Source: SHVZ01 sp044223515 (GTDB taxonomy: Bacteria > Pseudomonadota > Alphaproteobacteria > SHVZ01). From it: a stretch of 9,087 nucleotides of DNA. Every line of letters starts with the position of its first letter. Position 1 is the first letter of the stretch. This document shows, piece after piece, positions 1-4,117 of the stretch. The translations under genes were made by a program, and so were the position numbers. The notes under the pieces are model-generated. The model was not told where the DNA came from. It saw only the letters and a program-made list of their open reading frames with translations, and searched no databases. Location of the stretch: positions 1 to 9,087 of the forward strand of contig JBGALV010000149.1 in the NCBI GenBank assembly GCA_044223515.1, in the 5' to 3' direction.

Positions 1-468
1 GTCGTCGACGAAAGCGCGCGCCCCGCCTTCGATGCCGACTTCGCTCATACCGGCTACGAGCGCGTCTTGACGGGTGACATGAAGACCGTTCGTGACATGG
101 GAGCCTGGCTGGAGATGCGATCCAAGCTCAGGCTCGCCTGGGCGAAGTTCTTCGAATCCTGGGACGTGCTGATCTGCCCGGTCGCGCCGGTGACGGCCTT
201 CTCGCACACCGACGAGAGCGACTGGACCAGGCGGTTCGTCTCGGTCAACGGCAAGCCCGTCCCCGACGGCGCCGATCTCTTCTGGGCGGGCCTCGCAACC
301 GTCTCCCATCTGCCGGCGACCGCCGCGCCGATGGGTCTCGCGCGCGACGGGCTGCCGACGGCGCTTCAGATCGTCGGCGCCTTCGGCCGCGACCGCACCA
401 CGATCGCGGTCGCGAAGTGGCTCGAGAAGCTGATCGGCGGCTTCGTGCAGCCGCCGGGCTGGGCTTAA
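1..468 (+). CDS. Amidase-signature family protein, C-terminal part (5' end outside the window)
   Basis: The reading frame is open from base 1 and ends at TAA 466-468, giving 155 visible residues. The C-terminal hallmark of amidase-signature hydrolases is clear: a stretch reading 'FESWDVLICPVAPVTAF', then 'LPATAAPMGLARDGLP', then 'ALQIVGAFGRDRTTIAVA' followed by 'LEKL'. Members of this family hydrolyse amide bonds with a Ser-cisSer-Lys triad and include GatA, acetamidases and many catabolic amidases. The triad lies in the N-terminal half, which is not in the window, so substrate and activity cannot be judged. The absence of a visible gatB or gatC neighbour and the adjacency to a permease and a LysR regulator favour a general or catabolic amidase over GatA, but this is inference. 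It is convergent with the following permease gene. Confidence 0.88.
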   Translation, partial: VVDESARPAFDADFAHTGYERVLTGDMKTVRDMGAWLEMRSKLRLAWAKFFESWDVLICPVAPVTAFSHTDESDWTRRFVSVNGKPVPDGADLFWAGLATVSHLPATAAPMGLARDGLPTALQIVGAFGRDRTTIAVAKWLEKLIGGFVQPPGWA

Positions 469-1214
469 GGCATCACCGCCAGCCAGAAGCCCTGGCCGAG
501 ATAGACCGCGGAGATCGTGACGATGATCCGCTGGCTCCAGACCTTGAAGCCGTGGTCGCTCATGCCTTCGAGGATCGTCCGGGACAGCCAGGTGCCGACG
601 ATCGCCGTCAGTACGGCAACCAGCATGATGCCTGGGTGCACGTAGCTCTCGTCGCTGACGACGATCGCGCCGAAGTAGATCAGCTTCACGAAATGTCCGA
701 AGGTCTGGGCGACGGCCTTGGTCGAGACCTGCGCCTTCCGGTCCATGCCGGATCGTACGAAGAAGGCATCGAAGATCGGGCCGGAGACGCCGGCGACGAG
801 CTGCAGCACCGTGCAGATGAGGCCGCAGGCCGCCGCATGCGTGGGCTTCAGCAGGTTGAGCATCATGCCCGCCGGCATGGCGAGCGCTGTCAGCGGCGCA
901 AGGCCGATGAAGATCAGCACGACCGCCTTGCTGGGCACGAACTGGATCATCGCGAAGAGGCCGAGGGCGGCCACCGCCCCGACGAAGTATCCGGCGAACA
1001 CGCGCCAGATGATGTGCGTCCGCCAGAGCCAGGCGCGGGCACCGTTGGAGGCTACCTGGGTGATGCCGTGAAGCACCATCGCCGCCGGCACCGGCAGCAG
1101 CAGGAGCAGGATCCCCATCAGCACCATGCCGCCGGCCATGCCGAACAGGCCTGACAGGAACGAGGTCGCGATGATCGAGGCGGCGAGGCCGAAGGCGACG
1201 GGTATGCTCAACAT
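465..1214 (-). CDS. TauE/SafE-family membrane permease (sulfite/anion exporter family)
   Basis: This encodes a 249-residue, strongly hydrophobic protein starting MLSIPVAFG, with about seven predicted membrane segments by eye. The N-terminal glycine-rich segment 'SGLFGMAGGMVLMGILL' and a second repeat with 'VAGVSGPIFDAFFV' followed by 'STKAVAQTFGHFVKLIYF' match the duplicated architecture of TauE/SafE permeases. Characterised members export sulfite, sulfoacetate or related organic anions; the substrate here is unknown. I chose ATG 1214-1212 because the hydrophobic protein begins there and a GGGGAG ribosome site lies 9 nt upstream; the frame is open further upstream but that part lacks membrane character and overlaps the divergent lysR gene. 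Its stop (465-467) overlaps the stop of the convergent amidase gene. The divergent LysR gene is a plausible regulator. Confidence 0.9.
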   Translation of the reverse strand: MLSIPVAFGLAASIIATSFLSGLFGMAGGMVLMGILLLLLPVPAAMVLHGITQVASNGARAWLWRTHIIWRVFAGYFVGAVAALGLFAMIQFVPSKAVVLIFIGLAPLTALAMPAGMMLNLLKPTHAAACGLICTVLQLVAGVSGPIFDAFFVRSGMDRKAQVSTKAVAQTFGHFVKLIYFGAIVVSDESYVHPGIMLVAVLTAIVGTWLSRTILEGMSDHGFKVWSQRIIVTISAVYLGQGFWLAVMP

Positions 1215-1223
1215 TTTAGACGG

Positions 1224-1229
1224 CTCCCC
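1224..1229 (-). promoter_or_regulatory. Ribosome binding site of the TauE/SafE permease gene
   Basis: On the minus strand GGGGAG stands 9 nt before ATG 1214. It decides the start among the upstream in-frame candidates, which lie inside lysR. Confidence 0.6.
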
Positions 1230-1307
1230 ACGGCGGACGCGCACATCCTCTCCCCGCCGGCCTTGCGCTGCAAACGCGGATAACTCAGTCTGACCCCAAG
1301 GAAAGTT

Positions 1308-1312
1308 GAGGG
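1308..1312 (+). promoter_or_regulatory. Ribosome binding site of the lysR gene
   Basis: GAGGG lies 5 nt before ATG 1318 and supports that start over TTG 1306. Confidence 0.5.
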
Positions 1313-1317
1313 TAAGG

Positions 1318-2202
1318 ATGCGTCGATTGCCGTCCCTCAATGGCCTTCGGGCGTTCGAGGCAGCCGCACGCCACGGCAGCTTCACTGCGGCCGCGGCCGA
1401 ACTCGGCGTCAGCCCGGCGGCGGTCAGCCGGCTGGTGCGGCTGCTCGAGGCGCGGCTGAAGGTTCCGCTTTTCGAGCGCCAGCCGAACGGCTTGACGCTC
1501 ACCCGCCGGGGGCGCGCCTTTCTGCCGGGCCTCACTGGCGTCTTCGACGAAATCGCGCGGCTGACCAAGCAGGTCACGCAGGTGCGCGACGACCGGGTGC
1601 TCACCGTCGGCGTCGGTCCGACCTTCGCGATCCGCTGGCTGATCCCGCGGCTCGGCGACTTTCACCGCGCCCATCCCGGCATCGAGGTCAGGCTGACGAC
1701 GGGCGGTGCCGTGGTGGCGCTCCGCGACGACTGGACCTGCGGCGTGCAGCTCGGCGACGGCGACTGGCCCGGCTACGTCGCCGAACCGTTGTTTTCGGCT
1801 GAGATGTTTCCGGTCTGCACGCCGGCAGTGGCGCGGCGCCTGAAGCGGCCGGAGAATCTCGTCGAGGCGATTCTGCTCGACGTCAGCCATTCGGCGGAGG
1901 ACTGGACGCAGTGGCTCGCCGCTGCGGGCCTGGCCGCGCTGACGGCGCGGGGCCCCAGCTTCGGCACATATGCGATGGCGCTGCAGGCGGCGCTCGACGG
2001 CGTCGGCGTCGCGATGGGCCTGCGCCCCTATGTGGTCGACGATCTTTCGGCGAAGCGCTTGGTGCGGCCCTTCAAGCTCGCGGTGCCGAAGCGCCGCGCC
2101 TGGTACATCGCCTATCGTCCGGATCGCGCCGAGGAAACCGGCCTCGTCGCCTTTCGCGGCTGGCTGCACGAGGTCGCGCGCGGACACCGAGCGCCCGCGT
2201 AA
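1318..2202 (+). CDS. LysR-family transcriptional regulator, GcvA-like
   Basis: This 294-residue protein opens with the typical GcvA-subgroup N-terminus 'RRLPSLNGLRAFEAAARHGS', a winged helix-turn-helix at about residues 5-63 (recognition part 'VSPAAVSRLVRLLEARL', then 'PLFER'), and an effector-binding domain from about residue 95 ('VGVGPTFAIRWLIPRLGDF') to the end. Such proteins are DNA-binding tetramers that activate or repress a divergent target in response to a small molecule. I prefer ATG 1318 with GAGGG 5 nt upstream over an in-frame TTG at 1306, which has a poorly spaced ribosome site. Family members often control the gene transcribed away from them, here the TauE/SafE permease; that pairing is inference. 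The ligand is unknown. It is convergent with the DUF1330 gene, only 6 bp apart. Confidence 0.9.
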   Translation: MRRLPSLNGLRAFEAAARHGSFTAAAAELGVSPAAVSRLVRLLEARLKVPLFERQPNGLTLTRRGRAFLPGLTGVFDEIARLTKQVTQVRDDRVLTVGVGPTFAIRWLIPRLGDFHRAHPGIEVRLTTGGAVVALRDDWTCGVQLGDGDWPGYVAEPLFSAEMFPVCTPAVARRLKRPENLVEAILLDVSHSAEDWTQWLAAAGLAALTARGPSFGTYAMALQAALDGVGVAMGLRPYVVDDLSAKRLVRPFKLAVPKRRAWYIAYRPDRAEETGLVAFRGWLHEVARGHRAPA

Positions 2203-2208
2203 CGAGGC

Positions 2209-2520
2209 TCAGACGCCGGCGGGCGGATTGGGCGTTTCGACGCCGTCGACGAGGAAGAGGCGGCCCGACGACGCGGACAGCCGGATCTTCAGGATCTCCT
2301 GGTACTCTGGCGACTGGTAGAAGCGCTTGGCCGTCGCGCGGTCAGGAAACTCGATCACGACGACACGCTTCGGCGCCTCGCCTTCGACCGCCTCGCCATT
2401 GCCGCCGCGGACGATGAAGCGGCCGCCATGCTTGCCGATCACGCCCGGCGTCTGCGCGGTGTAGCGCTTGTAGGCTTCGGGATCGGTGATCTCGATCTCG
2501 CCGATGATGTAGGCCGGCAT
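2209..2520 (-). CDS. DUF1330-domain small protein
   Basis: This 103-residue cytoplasmic protein starts MPAYIIGEIEITDPEAYKRY. It carries the DUF1330 pattern: the 'PAY-I-EI-DPE-Y--Y' opening, a central 'GGRFIVRGG' turn, 'PKRVVVIEFPDRATAKRFYQ', and 'SPEYQEILKIR'. The family folds as a ferredoxin-like dimeric alpha/beta barrel related to Dabb/EthD proteins; no general biochemical role is established. It is the last gene of the mlaA-mlaC unit, starting 4 nt after the mlaC stop, so co-transcription is likely. Its ribosome site is poor (AGGCGG directly before the ATG), consistent with translational coupling to mlaC. A longer in-frame extension upstream overlaps mlaC out of frame and has no family match. 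Whether it has anything to do with lipid transport is unknown. Confidence 0.9.
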   Translation of the reverse strand: MPAYIIGEIEITDPEAYKRYTAQTPGVIGKHGGRFIVRGGNGEAVEGEAPKRVVVIEFPDRATAKRFYQSPEYQEILKIRLSASSGRLFLVDGVETPNPPAGV

Positions 2521-2524
2521 CCGC

Positions 2525-3139
2525 CTATCTCGTCTGCAAGGTCTTGGTCTTGTCTCGCAACGCCGCCAGCAGGCTTCCGACCTTGCCGCCGCCACGCTGG
2601 ATGACCGAAGCGAATTCCGAGCGCTGGGTCACGCTCATGCTGACCGCCTCGACGATCACGTCGACGATCTTGAAGCCGCCGGCGCCCTCGGCGATGCGCC
2701 AATCGAGTCGGATCGGCGGGCTGCCGCCGGTGCGATTGATCTGGCTGGTTACCAGGATGAAGCGATCATCATCGGGGCGCGCATCCAGCACGGTCAGCGT
2801 CTCGCCCGAGTATTCGCTGAAGCGGCCGGCATACGTGGCGAGGATGAGGTCCTCGAAGAGCTTCAGGTACTCTCTCTGCTCGGGCTCGGTCGCATCGCGC
2901 CAGTAACGGCCGAGGACGAAGCGGCCGATCGCCTCGACATCGAAGCCGCGCGTGAACAGCTCGCGGAACTTCTGGAGGCGCTCGGGCTGTGGCAAGTCCT
3001 TGCGGCCCATCAGCTGGATCGCCTCGTTGGCGAGCGAGCGGACGAACGACTTCGCCGCTTCCGGATCGACGGCGGCAATTGCCGGCGGCGCTGCGAGCGC
3101 TGCGGCGACCGAAGCCAGGAAGAAACGGCGGTTGATCAT
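2525..3139 (-). CDS. mlaC: MlaC/Ttg2D-family periplasmic phospholipid-binding protein
   Basis: This 204-residue protein has an N-terminal signal peptide (Arg4-Arg5, hydrophobic core to about residue 19, likely cleavage after Ala22 in 'AIA|AVDPEAA'). The rest matches the MlaC family (toluene-tolerance Ttg2D): 'ELFTRGFDVEAIGRFVLGRYWRDAT' around residues 61-85, 'FEDLILATYAGRFSEYSGETL', and near the end 'VDVIVEAVSMSVTQRSEFASVIQRGGG'. MlaC carries phospholipids through the periplasm between the outer-membrane MlaA complex and the inner-membrane MlaFEDB transporter, keeping lipopolysaccharide asymmetry intact. It starts 2 nt after the mlaA stop, so translational coupling is likely; the Shine-Dalgarno is weak. 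The signal contains RRFFLAS, which resembles a Tat motif. MlaD, MlaE and MlaF genes are not in the window. Confidence 0.95.
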   Translation of the reverse strand: MINRRFFLASVAAALAAPPAIAAVDPEAAKSFVRSLANEAIQLMGRKDLPQPERLQKFRELFTRGFDVEAIGRFVLGRYWRDATEPEQREYLKLFEDLILATYAGRFSEYSGETLTVLDARPDDDRFILVTSQINRTGGSPPIRLDWRIAEGAGGFKIVDVIVEAVSMSVTQRSEFASVIQRGGGKVGSLLAALRDKTKTLQTR

Positions 3140-3141
3140 CC

Positions 3142-3909
3142 CTAGTTGGTCAGCGCCGGCCGCGCCAACTCCTCGAAAGTCTCTGCCTTGTCGGCACCGA
3201 AGGCCGCGCGCGGCGTCGAACGGTTGCGAATCTCGTCGGCGCGCCGCTGGCGATAGATATCACGGATCGCGGCGTAGTAATCGAGCGAGGTTCGCTCCAG
3301 ATCATCGGTCACCTTCAGCGTATCGACGCGCGCGGTAATTACGCGCGCAGCGGTCCGCCCGTAGATGAAGCCGTCCCAGTGGTTCGCTTCGGCGACCCAA
3401 TAGACCGGGTCGATGAACCAGTCGACGACGAGTCCGATGCCGTCGCGCGGGTTGGAAGGTCCGATCAGCGGCAGCACCAGATACGGGCCCTCGCCAATGC
3501 CCCAGACCGCGAGCGTCTGGCCGAAGTCCTCGTCATGGAACGGGATCGTCGGCGCGGCGAGATCGACGAGACCGAGCGCGAGCGTGTTATGCGCGAAGCG
3601 CTGCACCGTCTGCTTCGCGCGGTCCCATTCGCCCTGCAGAAGGTCGTTGGCGAGGATCACAGGCGACTTGAGGTAATTGAGGAAGTTGTTGACCGAGGTC
3701 TTGACGATCTCTGGCGCCCAGTCGCGATAGGTGACCGCGATCGGCCGGACGATGGCGACGTCGACGGCCTGGTTTACCGCGAAGATGTGCCGGTTGAGCG
3801 GCTCCAGCGGGTCGCGGGCGTCGTCGCTCATAGACGCGCAGCCGGACAGCAGCACGGCGGCGACCAGGGGAGCGATCAGCGAGGAGGCGAGGGGACGGGC
3901 GCGGGACAT
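3142..3909 (-). CDS. mlaA: MlaA/VacJ-family outer-membrane lipoprotein
   Basis: This 255-residue protein has a lipoprotein signal peptide ending in the lipobox L-S-G-C with the modified Cys at residue 24; residue +2 is Ala, so Lol-dependent sorting to the outer membrane is expected. The mature part follows the VacJ family closely: 'DPLEPLNR' at 33-40, 'RPIAVTYRDWAPE' at 54-66, 'NFLNYLKSPV' at 74-83 with 'NDLLQG' at 87-92, 'RFAHNTLALGLVDLA' at 103-117, then 'EDFGQTLAVWGIGEGPYLVLPLIGPSNPRD' split over 126-155. MlaA forms a ring in the inner leaflet of the outer membrane that removes misplaced phospholipids and hands them to MlaC. It is the first gene of the mlaA-mlaC-DUF1330 unit. The tail past about residue 225 is charged and poorly conserved. 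The ribosome site before the ATG is weak. Confidence 0.95.
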   Translation of the reverse strand: MSRARPLASSLIAPLVAAVLLSGCASMSDDARDPLEPLNRHIFAVNQAVDVAIVRPIAVTYRDWAPEIVKTSVNNFLNYLKSPVILANDLLQGEWDRAKQTVQRFAHNTLALGLVDLAAPTIPFHDEDFGQTLAVWGIGEGPYLVLPLIGPSNPRDGIGLVVDWFIDPVYWVAEANHWDGFIYGRTAARVITARVDTLKVTDDLERTSLDYYAAIRDIYRQRRADEIRNRSTPRAAFGADKAETFEELARPALTN

Positions 3910-3930
3910 ATTTGGGGATCTCTGACGCGA

Positions 3931-3936
3931 CTTATA
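3931..3936 (-). promoter_or_regulatory. Possible -10 box for the mlaA unit
   Basis: On the minus strand TATAAG stands 21 nt before the mlaA ATG and matches 5 of 6 positions of the sigma70 -10 consensus. No matching -35 hexamer is present at 16-18 bp spacing, so this is tentative. If used, the leader would be only about 15 nt and the large inverted repeat would lie upstream of the promoter. Confidence 0.3.
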
Positions 3937-3973
3937 GCGCGCTCGTGGTTAAGAAACGGTTAGTCCAGACGGA

Positions 3974-4056
3974 CCGTCCGGGTACCACAGGGCCAGTCAA
4001 AACGCCATACGTTAGCCCCTTCAAGGGGCTAGGCGGACGGGCCTGTGGCCGGACGG
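3974..4056. repeat. Long imperfect inverted repeat with palindromic core (possible structured RNA or palindromic element)
   Basis: An 83-bp GC-rich segment can fold on itself. The outer arms CCGTCCGG (3974-3981) and CCGGACGG (4049-4056) are perfect complements. After a 3-nt bulge (3982-3984), CCACAGG (3985-3991) pairs with CCTGTGG (4042-4048). CGCC (4003-4006) can pair with GGCG (4032-4035). The core TAGCCCCTT-C-AAGGGGCTA (4013-4031) is a perfect 9+1+9 palindrome. No T-run follows on either strand, so it does not look like an intrinsic terminator. It sits between the mlaA and sahR-like starts, upstream of the best promoter on each side, so it is not obviously in either leader. It does not match the SAM or SAH riboswitch consensus sequences I know. 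Confidence 0.7.
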
Positions 4057-4062
4057 CGACAG

Positions 4063-4091
4063 TTGCGCTCATAGACGCTTTCGCATATAAA
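4063..4091 (+). promoter_or_regulatory. Sigma70-type promoter of the sahR-metF-metH operon
   Basis: TTGCGC (4063-4068) and TATAAA (4086-4091) are separated by exactly 17 bp, the optimal spacing. The predicted transcription start is near 4098, which leaves a leader of about 20 nt before ATG 4118. The -10 box lies inside the palindrome at 4084-4105, so a protein bound there would block RNA polymerase. Confidence 0.65.
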
Positions 4092-4105
4092 GATGTCCTT
4101 ATATG
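4084..4105. promoter_or_regulatory. Probable SahR-type operator overlapping the -10 box
   Basis: CATATAA-N8-TTATATG is a palindrome with perfect 7-bp arms; four further spacer positions also match, so 18 of 22 positions are symmetric. It is strikingly AT-rich in a GC-rich background and spans the -10 box and the predicted transcription start. ArsR-family dimers bind such palindromes over promoters and repress until a ligand is bound. From memory it resembles the AT-rich motif described for SahR, the proteobacterial regulator of methionine-cycle genes; I could not check this. Autoregulation of the operon is the simplest reading. Confidence 0.65.
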
Positions 4106-4108
4106 ATT

Positions 4109-4113
4109 GAAGG
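4109..4113 (+). promoter_or_regulatory. Ribosome binding site of the sahR-like gene
   Basis: GAAGG lies 4 nt before ATG 4118. It favours this start over ATG 4103, which sits inside the operator only a few nucleotides from the predicted transcription start. Confidence 0.5.
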
Positions 4114-4117
4114 CGAC

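Larger units (their letters stand above)
1215..1317. promoter_or_regulatory. Divergent intergenic region between permease and lysR genes, with two short palindromes
   Basis: The 103 bp between the two start codons must hold the control signals of both genes. Two perfect short inverted repeats are visible: TTGC-GCT-GCAA at 1263-1273 and TCAG-T-CTGA at 1285-1293. LysR proteins usually bind T-N11-A type interrupted palindromes in exactly such divergent spaces; these two are shorter than that, so assigning either as the operator is a guess. I see no convincing -35/-10 pair with standard spacing in either direction. Confidence 0.35.

Noticed and set aside
417..1154. Plus-strand open frame opposite the permease gene
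   Set aside because: Low-complexity His/Arg/Asp-rich translation, antisense to a clear membrane protein, no ribosome site.
2231..2244. GGCGT-TTCG-ACGCC hairpin just downstream of lysR as a possible terminator
   Set aside because: The stem is only 5 bp, no T-run follows, and it lies inside the DUF1330 coding region.
4013..4031. Palindromic core as an intrinsic terminator
   Set aside because: The stem is strong but no T-run follows on either strand, and it lies between divergent starts where no transcript needs to end.
3974..4056. SAM-II, SAH or cobalamin riboswitch for the methionine operon
   Set aside because: No match to the conserved cores I know, and the element lies upstream of the predicted promoter at 4063-4091, so it would not be in the operon's leader.
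4103..4117. ATG 4103 as the regulator start
   Set aside because: It lies within the operator arm, about 5 nt from the predicted transcription start, without a ribosome site; ATG 4118 has GAAGG and fits the family N-terminus.
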